A stretch of DNA of 64,000 nucleotides from Methyloversatilis sp. RAC08 (lineage in GTDB: Bacteria; Pseudomonadota; Gammaproteobacteria; Burkholderiales; Rhodocyclaceae). Both the position numbers and the translations under genes were made by a program. A model generated the notes under the pieces. It made no database searches, was not told the DNA's origin, and saw nothing but the letters and a program-made list of their open reading frames with translations. The DNA is taken from contig NZ_CP016448.1 in the NCBI RefSeq assembly GCF_001713355.1, positions 2,232,001 through 2,296,000 on the forward strand. The letters run 5' to 3'. How positions within the stretch are numbered: the stretch's first letter is position 1; every line of letters begins with the position of its first letter. Below, one piece after another: positions 26,675-36,840 of this stretch.

Positions 26675-27802
26675 ATGAACGAGCAGCACGTCTTCGAAGG
26701 GACTGATAACGCGTACGGCACGTCGCTGTCCGAACAGATGAAGTGGTTGCACGAGCACGCGCTGCTGCGACATCCCGAAGTGCACCGGATCGCCATCGCC
26801 CTGTACGACGCGCGCCACGAACTGCTCAAGACCTATGTCAACAGCAGCGACGTGCAGCATCCGATGTCGCTCTACCAGAAACCCCTTGCAGCCTCGTCAT
26901 CGCTGACCGAACTCGCCACCCGCCACAGCACGCGGGTGATCAGTGACCTGGCCAGCCTGCCCGAGCCGCACGCCGAACACACACGCTGGTTGCTCGAGCA
27001 CGGGTATCGCAGCAGTTTCACGGTACCGCTGTTCCAATCCGGCGTGCTGTTCGGCTTTGTCTTTTTCGATTCGCGCGCGCCGGGCGCTTTCGACGGCGCG
27101 CTTTCGCTGGATCTCCAGATCTACGTTCAACTGTGCCGGATGTCGGTGCTCAACGTGATCAACCTGTCGCATGCCGTTGAAGGCATGGTGAAGGTCGCGC
27201 GCGGGCTGGCACATCTGCGCGACATCGAAACCGGTCGTCATCTCGACCGGATGTCCAGCTACAGCCGTCTGATCGCACGCGGCGTATCGGATCATTTCGG
27301 CTTCGGCGACGAGTTCATCGAACATGTCTATCTGTTCTCGCCACTGCACGACATCGGCAAGGTGGGCATCGCCGACAGCATCCTGCTCAAGCCGGGCAAG
27401 CTCACGGACGAGGAACGCGAAATCATGAAGGGGCATGTCGATCTTGGTGTGCAACTGGTCGACGAAGTGATGCAGGACGCCGGCCTGGGCTCGACCGAAT
27501 ATGTTTCGGTGATGCGCAATGTAGTGCGTTGCCACCACGAATTCATGGATGGCAGCGGCTACCCGCGTGGACTGTCCGGTGAGGCCCTGCCTGTGGAAGG
27601 ACGCATCGTCACGATCGCCGACATCTTCGACGCATTGACGACGGAACGACCCTACAAGAAGCCCTGGAGCAACGAGGACGCGCTGGCTGAACTGCATCGC
27701 ATGCGTGATGCCGGCAAGCTCGATCCTCGATGCGTGGCCGCACTGGAGGACAGCGGCGACGAAGTGCGGGCGATCCAGCAGAAATTCGGTCTGAACGCCT
27801 GA
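26675..27802 (+). CDS. GAF/HD-GYP c-di-GMP phosphodiesterase, copy 1
   Basis: A 375-residue response protein. The N-terminal 170 residues look like a GAF-type sensor domain. The C-terminal half is HD-GYP: RDIETGRHLDRMSSYS, SPLHDIGKVGIADSILLKPG and CHHEFMDGSGYPRGLSGEA, followed by RIVTIADIFDALTTERPYK. The HD and GYP residues are intact, so hydrolysis of c-di-GMP to GMP is expected in the cytosol. A very similar gene lies 362 bp downstream. I start at the ATG at 26675; an upstream in-frame ATG at 26579 gives an unrelated basic leader. Confidence 0.9.
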   Translation: MNEQHVFEGTDNAYGTSLSEQMKWLHEHALLRHPEVHRIAIALYDARHELLKTYVNSSDVQHPMSLYQKPLAASSSLTELATRHSTRVISDLASLPEPHAEHTRWLLEHGYRSSFTVPLFQSGVLFGFVFFDSRAPGAFDGALSLDLQIYVQLCRMSVLNVINLSHAVEGMVKVARGLAHLRDIETGRHLDRMSSYSRLIARGVSDHFGFGDEFIEHVYLFSPLHDIGKVGIADSILLKPGKLTDEEREIMKGHVDLGVQLVDEVMQDAGLGSTEYVSVMRNVVRCHHEFMDGSGYPRGLSGEALPVEGRIVTIADIFDALTTERPYKKPWSNEDALAELHRMRDAGKLDPRCVAALEDSGDEVRAIQQKFGLNA

Positions 27803-27854
27803 TCTGCGCACGCGGAAGTCGCACGCGTAAGTTGCTCGCTACCGGCCTGTCCCA

Positions 27855-28044
27855 ATGCGATCCCATCTCGAGCCAGTCGGCTAAGGCCGGCGCTTCGACC
27901 CGACCGGGTCAGACCGAGCTGGCGGCGCAGTTTCGCGACGCCGGCTGTCACATTCCCGTAAGCAGTGAAGCCGAAGGCGGCATGGGCAGCGCACTGGCGC
28001 ATGCGGCGCGCGACATCGATCTTCCCGCCCATCTTCCCCGCTGA
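27855..28044 (+). pseudogene. Decayed mocA duplicate
   Basis: Between the HD-GYP paralogs lie fragments that match the mocA gene at 25925-26497. GGCCGGCGCTTCGACCCGA matches its 5' part. The block encoding PGQTELAAQFRDAGCH and SSEAEGGMGSALAHAARD matches its middle, and DIDLPAHLPR-stop matches its end. Two internal segments are missing. The first junction shifts the reading frame, so no functional product is possible. The second junction sits on a shared GCGCGACA, pointing to deletion at a short direct repeat. Together with the HD-GYP pair, this records a duplication of a mocA plus HD-GYP block. Confidence 0.85.
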
Positions 28045-28164
28045 CAGCGGGCGCGCGTGACACCCGTGTGACCATGCCCGCAAGGTGTCGCCGACCGTCG
28101 CTGCTGGCGCGCCCGGGTCTGCAAAGGTTCATAATCGCGCTACTCGTTTCGTCAGGTATGCGCG

Positions 28165-29292
28165 ATGCCGAACGTCGATTCGTCTGCAGCCCCTGCCGGT
28201 GATCCCGGTACATCGCTGACCGAGCAGATGCGCTGGCTGCATGCCCGGGTGCGTCATCATCATCCGCAGGTGCACCGCATCTCCATCGCCTTGTACGACA
28301 GCCGGCACGACACGCTGAAGACCTATGTCGACAGCAGCGACGTGGCCGACCGACTGACCCTGTACGAGCGCCCGCTGGCCGATGTCCCTTCGCTGTTCGA
28401 GCTGGCGCACAACCACTCTGCGCGGGTGATTGACGACATGGCGCAGTTGCCGCAGCCGCACGGCGAACACACGCTGTGGCTGCTGTCGCATGGCTACCGC
28501 AGCAGCTATACGGTGCCGCTCTACCAGTCGGCGAAGCTGCTCGGCTTCCTGTTCTTCGATTCGCGCAGACGGGGGCTCTTCGACAGCCGGTTGCTGCATG
28601 AACTGCAGATGTACGTTCAGTGGTGCCGACTGTCGGTGCTCAACATGTTCAACCTGTCGCAGGCGGTCGCCGGGATTGCGACGAGCGCGGGCGCAAGGGC
28701 GCACCTGCGCGACATCGAGACCGGTCGTCACCTCGACCGCCTGTCGAGCTACAGCCGCCTCATTGCGAAGGCCGTCGCGCCGCAGTTCGGGCGCGACGAC
28801 GAGTTCATCGAACACGTATATCTGTTTTCCCCGCTGCATGACGTCGGCAAGGTGGGTGTCGCCGACTACGTGCTGCTGAAGCCCGGGCCGTTGACCGACG
28901 AACAGCGCATCGCCATGCAGGAACATGTGGCACTGGGGGCACGGCTCATCGAAGAAATGATGCAGGAGGGCGGCATTGTCTCAACGCCGTATTTCCAGGT
29001 GCTGAAGAACATCGTGCGCTGCCACCACGAATTCCTGGACGGCAGCGGCTACCCGCAACGCGTTGCGGGTGATGCGGTACCGCTGGAAGCGCGCATCGTT
29101 GCGACCGCCGACATCTTCGACGCGCTGACGTCGGTACGCCCTTACCGCACGCCGTGCAGCAACGACGAAGCACTGGTCGAACTGAGGCGCATGGCCGACG
29201 CAGGCCAGCTCGATCCGCACTGCGTGTCGGCACTCGCCCGCTCGCCTGGCGGCGTGACGGGCATCCAGCAGAAATTCGGCCTGACCGCCTGA
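28165..29292 (+). CDS. GAF/HD-GYP c-di-GMP phosphodiesterase, copy 2
   Basis: A 375-residue paralog of the gene at 26675-27802, the same length and collinear along its whole sequence. It has the GAF-like N-terminus and RDIETGRHLDRLSSYS, SPLHDVGKVGVADYVLLKPG and CHHEFLDGSGYPQRVAGDA with intact HD-GYP residues. The sequences have diverged widely outside the motifs, so the duplication is old or selection differs. The sensor half differs most, which suggests a different signal. It is preceded by the mocA remnant. Confidence 0.9.
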   Translation: MPNVDSSAAPAGDPGTSLTEQMRWLHARVRHHHPQVHRISIALYDSRHDTLKTYVDSSDVADRLTLYERPLADVPSLFELAHNHSARVIDDMAQLPQPHGEHTLWLLSHGYRSSYTVPLYQSAKLLGFLFFDSRRRGLFDSRLLHELQMYVQWCRLSVLNMFNLSQAVAGIATSAGARAHLRDIETGRHLDRLSSYSRLIAKAVAPQFGRDDEFIEHVYLFSPLHDVGKVGVADYVLLKPGPLTDEQRIAMQEHVALGARLIEEMMQEGGIVSTPYFQVLKNIVRCHHEFLDGSGYPQRVAGDAVPLEARIVATADIFDALTSVRPYRTPCSNDEALVELRRMADAGQLDPHCVSALARSPGGVTGIQQKFGLTA

Positions 29293-29305
29293 CCGGGCGC
29301 AGACG

Positions 29306-29716
29306 CTAATTCGAGCCCGTGTCGATCCAGCCTTCGCAGGCCGGTCGGTGCACATTGCGCACCAGCATCCAGTGCTTGAGCGCGCCACCGCGCTCGCGCG
29401 GCCATCGCGTTTCGCGATGGTCGAGTACCGTGAATGCTTCCTTGTCGATCTGCTGGCCGCGCAGCGCCCTGAGCTGTTCGCGGTTGTAGGCGCAGACCGA
29501 TGACTGCAGCTGCTGGATCGACCGCGTGAGGCTGTGCCGTTCCTGCATCGTTTCACTGCCTGTTTCCGGCTGTGGAAACAGCGGAAGTTTGACCGTGAGC
29601 ACGCCGTCCATGCTCTCGAAAGGCAGTTTCACGGTATCTCCGACGGCGGGGGGTGCGGCCTGCGTGGTCGTCACGCAGGCGAATGAAGCGAGGACAAGCA
29701 GGTGTTTCGGGTTCAT
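29306..29716 (-). CDS. Small secreted protein of unknown function
   Basis: A 136-residue protein with a signal peptide (MNPKHLLVLASFACVTTTQA). The mature part has two Cys residues (SSVCAYNREQ and HRPACEGWID) that could form a disulfide in the periplasm. No known domain is recognised. It lies downstream of the trypsin-like protease on the same strand (44 bp), so the two may form an operon. It is convergent with the second HD-GYP gene. Confidence 0.65.
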   Translation of the reverse strand: MNPKHLLVLASFACVTTTQAAPPAVGDTVKLPFESMDGVLTVKLPLFPQPETGSETMQERHSLTRSIQQLQSSVCAYNREQLRALRGQQIDKEAFTVLDHRETRWPRERGGALKHWMLVRNVHRPACEGWIDTGSN

Positions 29717-29760
29717 CGGACGACGGGTCGGTTGGACGTGGTGCCGATGGTACCCAACAT

Positions 29761-30588
29761 TCAGCCGCCGCCCTGTGCCCGCGCAAGTTCGAGCATGTCG
29801 CGCGCCTCGACCGAATCCGGTTGTGCCATCAACCAGCCGCGGCAGTGTCGGGCCAGTTCGTCCCAGCGCTGTTCGTGCTCGAACTGCACCGCCCGAAGGA
29901 AGGGCGCTTGCGTGGCGCCCGGCTCAGCCCAGAACGGCGCCTGATCGGGCAGGCGTGGCTTGATGCCTGCCGCCAGTACCTCGGGTACCCAGTCGGCCGG
30001 GATGGCGAAGAACATGCTTTTGTCCGGACTGAGCTTGTAGAAGGTCAGGATGCCGATGAGCCGTCCCTCGTGGTCGAACAGCCCACCGCCGGAGGCCCCT
30101 GCGGCAAAGGCTGCGCTGCCGCGCAGCACGCGGCTGCCATCCATCGCATACAGCTGCTTCACCTCGCCCACGTCGTAGGCGAAGCGCCCTGCGGTGAAGC
30201 CCAGGCTGAACACCACGTCGCGCTTGCTGACCTGGCTGGACGGAATCAGCGGCGCGGCGCGCGTGCCGATCTGGTCCGACTTCAGGATGCACAGGTCGCG
30301 CCGGTAGTCGGCCGCGACCAGATCGACAGTCAGCGCCTCGCCGGTCTGCACCACGACGCCATGCGTCGCCTCGCCGAGCACATGGCAGCTGGTCGCCAGC
30401 AGGCCCGGGCCGACCATGACCGCCGATCCGCTCGAGGTACCGCGTGCGCTTTTCGCGTACAGCTGGAATACCGTGCGGGCCGCGCCCGGCACGCGCTCGT
30501 ACAGGGCGTCGTTCGACACCGCCGTGTCATCGGCCGGGGCCCATGCACACAGCGCGCTGAGACAGATTGCTGCCGACAATCGCTTCAT
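29761..30588 (-). CDS. Secreted trypsin-like serine protease
   Basis: A 275-residue protein with a signal peptide ending near residue 19. The S1-fold catalytic triad is visible: His69 in LATSCHVLG, Asp98 in YRRDLCIL and Ser166 in AGASGGGLF. The C-terminal 60 residues form a short helical tail (WDELARHCRGWLMAQPDSVEARDMLELA) resembling a TPR-like repeat. No PDZ domain is present, unlike DegP. Probably a periplasmic protease or protease-like sensor. It is divergent from ureD and upstream of a small secreted protein. Confidence 0.82.
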   Translation of the reverse strand: MKRLSAAICLSALCAWAPADDTAVSNDALYERVPGAARTVFQLYAKSARGTSSGSAVMVGPGLLATSCHVLGEATHGVVVQTGEALTVDLVAADYRRDLCILKSDQIGTRAAPLIPSSQVSKRDVVFSLGFTAGRFAYDVGEVKQLYAMDGSRVLRGSAAFAAGASGGGLFDHEGRLIGILTFYKLSPDKSMFFAIPADWVPEVLAAGIKPRLPDQAPFWAEPGATQAPFLRAVQFEHEQRWDELARHCRGWLMAQPDSVEARDMLELARAQGGG

Positions 30589-30692
30589 GGAACCCCCTGC
30601 AATGGCTGGATCGGATCACTAGCGCTTGGTGTCGCCAATCGGGCAACGGTTCCGTTACCGCCCCGCGCGCCTCAGTCGTTTACCATCCGCCG

Positions 30693-31553
30693 ATGAACGC
30701 CACGCTGATGACTGCTCCAATGACGCCGGACGCCCTGACCGGCTGGCAGGCCCGCATCGCCCTCGACTACCGTCTGTCCGGCGGCCGCAGCGTGCTTGCG
30801 CGGCGCGAACACGTCGGTCCGCTGCGCGTGCAGAAGGCGCTCTATCCGGAAGGCGACGCGGTATGTCACACCCTGCTGCTGCATCCGCCGGGCGGCATCG
30901 CCGGCGGCGACGCGCTGCAGACGGACATCACCGCCGACGACTGCGCGCATGCGCTGATCACCACACCGGGCGCGACCAAGTGGTATCGCAGCGCCGGACC
31001 GGCGGCGCAGTCCGGCCTGTCGCTGCACGTCGGCGTCGGTGCCTGCGTCGAATGGCTGCCGCAGGAAGCCATCGTGTTCGACGGCGCGCGGGCGCACATC
31101 GCCAGCCGCATCGAGCTCGATGCCGGCGCGCACTTCATCGGTCTGGATCTCTATTGCCTCGGCCGCACGGCCAGCGGCGAGCGCTTTTCCCGCGGCGAAC
31201 TGAAGCTCGACACCCGCATCACGCGCGCCGGCAGGACGCTGTGGCTGGAGCAGGCGCGGCTGGATGGCGATGCGCCGCTGCTGCTGTCGGCCGCCGGACT
31301 GGCCGGTGCGCCGGTGTTCGGTACGCTGCTGTGCGCAGGTTTCGACGCCGACGACGCCTTGCTCGCCGCCTGCCGTGCGCTGCCCTGTGCCCAGGGCGAC
31401 GGTGGTGTCACCCGCTTGCCCGGTCTGCTGGTGGCGCGTTACCGCGGGGCCTGCAGCCAGTCGGCCCGGGCATGGTTCGTGCATCTGTGGTCTCTGGTGC
31501 GACCGGCAATGACCGGGCGAGCGGCGCAGCCGCCCCGGATCTGGGCGACCTGA
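30693..31553 (+). CDS. ureD: Urease accessory protein UreD (UreH)
   Basis: A 286-residue protein starting at the ATG at 30693. The blocks LHPPGGIAGGDALQTDIT, TTPGATKWYRS and EWLPQEAIVFDGARA are diagnostic for UreD. UreD binds the urease apo-enzyme and, with UreF and UreG, forms the chaperone through which nickel reaches the active site. It is the first gene of the urease cluster and is followed 53 bp later by ureA. Confidence 0.92.
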   Translation: MNATLMTAPMTPDALTGWQARIALDYRLSGGRSVLARREHVGPLRVQKALYPEGDAVCHTLLLHPPGGIAGGDALQTDITADDCAHALITTPGATKWYRSAGPAAQSGLSLHVGVGACVEWLPQEAIVFDGARAHIASRIELDAGAHFIGLDLYCLGRTASGERFSRGELKLDTRITRAGRTLWLEQARLDGDAPLLLSAAGLAGAPVFGTLLCAGFDADDALLAACRALPCAQGDGGVTRLPGLLVARYRGACSQSARAWFVHLWSLVRPAMTGRAAQPPRIWAT

Positions 31554-31606
31554 TGGCCGATGGACAAGCTGTTCGACACCTCTGAAAGCGGAAGAAAAGA
31601 ACAACG

Positions 31607-31909
31607 ATGGAACTGACGCCACGCGAAAAAGACAAGCTGCTCATCTTCACCGCGGCCCTGCTCGCCGAACGCCGGCGCGCGCGCGGGCTGAAGCTGAACT
31701 ACCCGGAAGCGGTGGCATTGATCAGCGCCGCCATAATGGAAGGTGCGCGCGACGGTCGCAGCGTGGCCGAGCTGATGAGCTTCGGCACGACCCTGCTCGG
31801 CCGTGACGACGTCATGGAAGGCGTGCCGGAAATGATTCCGGACATACAGGTGGAAGCCACTTTCCCCGACGGCACCAAGCTGGTGACCGTCCACCAACCC
31901 ATACAGTGA
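31607..31909 (+). CDS. ureA: Urease gamma subunit UreA
   Basis: A 100-residue structural subunit with the family start [23 protein letters not shown] and the conserved [21 protein letters not shown]. Length and sequence match bacterial UreA, one of three subunits of the (alpha-beta-gamma)3 urease that hydrolyses urea to ammonia and CO2 in the cytoplasm. A small unrelated gene, not ureB, follows after 9 bp. Confidence 0.95.
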   Translation: MELTPREKDKLLIFTAALLAERRRARGLKLNYPEAVALISAAIMEGARDGRSVAELMSFGTTLLGRDDVMEGVPEMIPDIQVEATFPDGTKLVTVHQPIQ

Positions 31910-31918
31910 GGCGCTTCG

Positions 31919-32197
31919 GTGAGCGATGAGGAAGTCGAGCTGGCCCGTCGTCTGGCGCGCTTCAAGCTGAGCGTGCGTCGTACGCTCGGCGTGTCGGTCA
32001 ATCTCGACGCGCTGCTGGTCGACCTCGACTACCGCACCCGGACCTTGTCCGAAATCGAAGAACTGACCGACGACGAAGAACTGCTGGTGAACCTGCTGCT
32101 GGTGCGCGACCTGCTGTCGAGGAAGCGCGACAGCGCGGAGGACGAAGCGGGCACCAAGGCCGTGCGTGATTACCGTTTTGGTGCGCGCTCGGGATGA
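31919..32197 (+). CDS. Small acidic protein in the urease operon (unknown)
   Basis: A 92-residue protein beginning at a GTG 9 bp after ureA. It is rich in Glu, Asp, Leu and Arg and predicted to be almost all helix (EEVELARRLARFKLSVRRT; TLSEIEELTDDEELLVNLLLVRDLL). No signal peptide, Cys or His cluster is seen. I do not recognise the family. The tight spacing indicates co-transcription with ureA. The following 187-bp gap to ureB carries two dispersed repeats, which may have inserted later. Confidence 0.65.
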   Translation: MSDEEVELARRLARFKLSVRRTLGVSVNLDALLVDLDYRTRTLSEIEELTDDEELLVNLLLVRDLLSRKRDSAEDEAGTKAVRDYRFGARSG

Positions 32198-32242
32198 GGC
32201 GACGGATGCGCAAGCCTTGCGTAGCGGCCAGCGCGAAGTCGT

Positions 32243-32333
32243 TGTTGGGCATCGCTGCGCTCACCCCAACCTACGGGTTCTCGCCGTACGCGACGGGTTT
32301 CGTAGGTTGGGGTGAGCGAAGCGATGCCCAACA
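32243..32333. repeat. Inverted pair of the 32-bp dispersed repeat
   Basis: One copy (32243-32274) is in minus orientation and one (32302-32333) in plus. The 27 bases between them make a large potential hairpin in the RNA between ureA and ureB. The plus copy has GAGCGAAGCGATG where the 24-kb copies have GAGCGCAGCGATG. The family is the one seen at 24528-24734. Confidence 0.85.
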
Positions 32334-32384
32334 TCCCCGCCTGCAAAACCGCACGACAGATATGAAGCCAGTCAGGAACAACAC

Positions 32385-32711
32385 ATGATTCCCGGACAGA
32401 TGCAGGTCGCCGACGGCGACATCGAACTTAACGCCGGCCGCGCGACGGTCACGCTCGACGTGCGCAACACCGGCGACCGGCCGGTACAGGTCGGTTCGCA
32501 CTACCACTTCGCCGAAACCAACGATGGGCTCGAGTTCGACCGGGCTGCAGCGCGAGGTTTTCGGCTGGACATCGCGGCCGGCACCGCGGTGCGTTTCGAA
32601 CCTGGCCAGCTGCGCACCGTGCAGCTGGTCGCACTGGCCGGCGACCGCAGGGTTTTCGGATTTCAGGGCCGCGTTCAGGGCCCGCTTGACCCCCTTGGAG
32701 ACAGGACATGA
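32385..32711 (+). CDS. ureB: Urease beta subunit UreB
   Basis: A 108-residue subunit starting [19 protein letters not shown]. It contains [18 protein letters not shown] and [18 protein letters not shown], all conserved in UreB. It is a structural subunit without catalytic residues. Its stop overlaps the ATG of the next small gene by 4 bases. Confidence 0.94.
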   Translation: MIPGQMQVADGDIELNAGRATVTLDVRNTGDRPVQVGSHYHFAETNDGLEFDRAAARGFRLDIAAGTAVRFEPGQLRTVQLVALAGDRRVFGFQGRVQGPLDPLGDRT

Positions 32712-32926
32712 TCAGAACGACAGTGGCGCTTGTGGCGCTTTGGAGCAGTGCGGCCTCGGCACACGATGGCGAACATCACGGCAGCCTGCTTGCCACGCTG
32801 ATGCATCTGGTCAGCCAACCCGATCATGTCGCGATGATCGCCGCTGCGGCCATCCTTGGCGGCGTCGGTGCAATGCTGATGCGCCGGCGTGCCCGTGCGG
32901 GGCGTCGCATGTTCGGCAAGCAGTGA
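32708..32926 (+). CDS. Small His-bearing membrane protein in the urease operon (unknown)
   Basis: A 72-residue protein overlapping ureB by ATGA and ending 18 bp before ureC, so it is part of the operon. It has an N-terminal signal-like helix ([18 protein letters not shown]), then a HDGEHHG segment. A second helix ([18 protein letters not shown]) and a basic tail ([10 protein letters not shown]) follow. The processed or exposed His cluster would face the periplasm and could bind nickel. No family is recognised; a nickel-handling role is an inference from position and composition. Confidence 0.72.
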   Translation: MIRTTVALVALWSSAASAHDGEHHGSLLATLMHLVSQPDHVAMIAAAAILGGVGAMLMRRRARAGRRMFGKQ

Positions 32927-32944
32927 GCTGGTGATCACGTTCCG

Positions 32945-34657
<1,713 letters not shown>

Positions 34658-34700
34658 CGCGGATGGTTTTCTTGCCGCCGCATCCGCGGTAGACACCCAC

Positions 34701-35195
34701 ATGCTGCTGATCGAAACCTTCGCGCCGGCCGACGCCGTGCCGGCCGAAACACTGACGCTGTCGTTCGAGCTGCGCGCCAAATGCCGGCTGCGCACGCACC
34801 TCGATTCGGGCGAGGAGGTCGGACTGTTCCTGCCGCGCGGCACGATACTGCGCAGCGGCGACCGGCTGGCCGGCAACGACGGCCGTGTCGTGCAGGTCAT
34901 TGCCGCGGCCGAAACGGTGACCGAGGCGCGCAGCGCCGATGCGCTGATCGTTGCGCGGGCGGCCTATCACCTCGGCAATCGCCATGTCGCGGTCGAGGTG
35001 CAGCCCGGCCTGCTGCGGCTGGCGGCCGACCATGTGCTGGCGCAGATGCTGGTTGGTCTCGGACTGGCCGTGAGCGAAACCCGCGCGCCGTTCGAACCGG
35101 AAGCCGGCGCTTACGGTGGCCAGCCGGCGCACCACACGCACGCCCACGCGGAAGAAACCGGCGCGAAGCTGCATCTGTTCGGTGGCTCTGCGTGA
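34701..35195 (+). CDS. ureE: Urease accessory nickel chaperone UreE
   Basis: A 164-residue protein. The N-terminal peptide-binding domain (TLSFELRAKCRLRTHLDSGEEV) is followed by the metal-binding domain with AYHLGNRHVAVEV. The C-terminal extension QPAHHTHAHAEE has four His residues for nickel storage. UreE dimers deliver Ni2+ to UreG. It overlaps ureF by 4 bases (GTGA). Confidence 0.93.
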   Translation: MLLIETFAPADAVPAETLTLSFELRAKCRLRTHLDSGEEVGLFLPRGTILRSGDRLAGNDGRVVQVIAAAETVTEARSADALIVARAAYHLGNRHVAVEVQPGLLRLAADHVLAQMLVGLGLAVSETRAPFEPEAGAYGGQPAHHTHAHAEETGAKLHLFGGSA

Positions 35196-35869
35196 CCCCC
35201 CTTGCGCTCGTCCGTCTGCTGCATCTGGCCAGCCCGACGCTGCCGGTCGGCGCGTTCAGCTATTCGCAGGGGCTCGAATGGCAGGTGGATTGCGGCGCGA
35301 TCCGTCACGAGGCGGATGCCGGCGACTGGATACTGGCCGTGCTCGACGCCGGTGTCGCGCGCTTCGAACTGCCGCTGCTGGCGACGCTGATGCGCGTCTG
35401 GTCAACGGCCGATCATGCAGCGCTTGCGGCACTCAACGACGACTATCTGGCCAGCCGCGAGGCGTCCGAGTTGCGCGCCGAAACCGTGCAGATGGGCTAT
35501 TCGTGCACGCAGTTGCTGAAGGCGCTCGACGCCTGTCGCGGCGTCGCCGATTTGCTGGCGGACATACGCGAGCCGGCGTTTCCCACCGCCTGGTCCGGCG
35601 CTGCGGTGGCGCTCGATGTACCGGTCGGGCCCGCGCTGACCGCCTGGACCTGGGCCTGGGCGGAGAACCAGGTGATGGCGGCGATCAAGGCGGTGCCGCT
35701 CGGCCAGACCGCCGGCCAGCGCCTGCTGATGATGCTGGGCGAGGCCATCCCGTCGCGCGTCGACGCCGCCATCGACCTGCCGCGCGCAGACTGGAGCAAC
35801 TTCGCGCCCGGTCTGGCGATCGCCAGCTGCCGGCACGAAACGCAGTATTCGCGGTTGTTCAGATCATGA
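35192..35869 (+). CDS. ureF: Urease accessory protein UreF
   Basis: A 225-residue helical protein starting at the GTG inside the end of ureE. It shows LLHLASPTLPVGAFSYSQGLEW near the N-terminus, TAWTWAWAENQVMAAIKAVPLGQTAGQRLL in the C-terminal half, and the conserved end HETQYSRLFRS. UreF bridges UreD and UreG in the activation complex and gates GTP hydrolysis. A 230-bp gap with palindromic repeats separates it from ureG. Confidence 0.93.
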   Translation: MTPLALVRLLHLASPTLPVGAFSYSQGLEWQVDCGAIRHEADAGDWILAVLDAGVARFELPLLATLMRVWSTADHAALAALNDDYLASREASELRAETVQMGYSCTQLLKALDACRGVADLLADIREPAFPTAWSGAAVALDVPVGPALTAWTWAWAENQVMAAIKAVPLGQTAGQRLLMMLGEAIPSRVDAAIDLPRADWSNFAPGLAIASCRHETQYSRLFRS

Positions 35870-35945
35870 AGCGCGCCTGTGGGAAAGGCTTGCTCGCCGC
35901 GATTGGCATCGGCCCTGTGGGAGCGGCGGCCTGTGGGAGCGGCCC

Positions 35946-36030
35946 CTGTGGGAGCGGCGGCCTCGCCGCGATCCTCACTTCGATCTGCGACCATCGCGGC
36001 ACGATCGCGGCGAGGCCGCCGCTCCCACAG
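35946..36030. repeat. Long palindromic repeat (REP-like) between ureF and ureG
   Basis: A perfect 27-bp inverted repeat, arms 35946-35972 and 36004-36030, with a 31-base centre; each arm starts CTGTGGGAGCGGCGGCC. Extra partial units (CTGTGGGAGCGGC) lie just before it (from about 35916) and an inverted partial unit after it. The same element occurs at 43475-43558. The structure would form a very stable hairpin in the ure transcript and may lower ureG expression. Confidence 0.85.
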
Positions 36031-36099
36031 GCCGCCGCTCCCAGATGGACAACGCCCACAGCGGCTGCGCCATCGCCCCTCTGACGAAAGGTATACATC

Positions 36100-36726
36100 A
36101 TGACTTCACCCACTCCCCGCCCGCCGCTGCGCGTGGGCATCGGCGGCCCGGTCGGTTCGGGCAAGACGGCGCTGACGCTGGCGCTGTGCCTTGCGCTGCG
36201 TGAGCGCTACAACATCGCGGCGGTGACCAACGACATCTACACCGAGGAAGACGCGCAGTTTCTGGTGCGCAACCAGGCACTGCCGCCGGAACGCATCATC
36301 GGCGTGGAAACCGGCGGCTGCCCGCATACGGCGATCCGCGAGGACGCGTCGATCAATCTGGAAGCGGTGGCGCGCCTGAACGCCCGCTTTTCCGGGCTGG
36401 ACGTGATCCTGATCGAATCCGGCGGCGACAATCTGGCGGCCACCTTCAGTCCTGAACTGTCCGATCTCACGCTGTACGTCATCGACGTGGCGGCGGGCGA
36501 CAAGATTCCGCGCAAGGGCGGGCCCGGCATCTGCAAGTCCGACCTGCTCATCATCAACAAAATCGACCTCGCGCCCATGGTCGGCGCCTCGCTCGAGGTG
36601 ATGGAACGCGACGCGAAAAAGATGCGCGGCGAGCGGCCGTTCGTGTTCTCGAACATGAAGACCGGTCACAACCTCGACTTCATCATCGCCTTCATCGAGC
36701 GCGAAGGCATGCTGGGCCAAGTCTGA
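36100..36726 (+). CDS. ureG: Urease accessory GTPase UreG
   Basis: A 208-residue SIMIBI-class GTPase. It has the P-loop [18 protein letters not shown], the nickel-binding CPH motif in [28 protein letters not shown], and the NKID-type guanine-specificity motif in [11 protein letters not shown]. UreG couples GTP hydrolysis to nickel transfer into urease. It closes the cluster; ureF lies 230 bp upstream across REP-like palindromes. Confidence 0.95.
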   Translation: MTSPTPRPPLRVGIGGPVGSGKTALTLALCLALRERYNIAAVTNDIYTEEDAQFLVRNQALPPERIIGVETGGCPHTAIREDASINLEAVARLNARFSGLDVILIESGGDNLAATFSPELSDLTLYVIDVAAGDKIPRKGGPGICKSDLLIINKIDLAPMVGASLEVMERDAKKMRGERPFVFSNMKTGHNLDFIIAFIEREGMLGQV

Positions 36727-36840
36727 AACCCGAACGAGATCCGGGTGATATTCGCGTGAGCACCGGTTGAACCCCGGGCTGCTGCACCGCAATAGCCGCG
36801 TTGCCGCTACACTCGCGCAACTTTTTCGCAAGGTGGGCGC

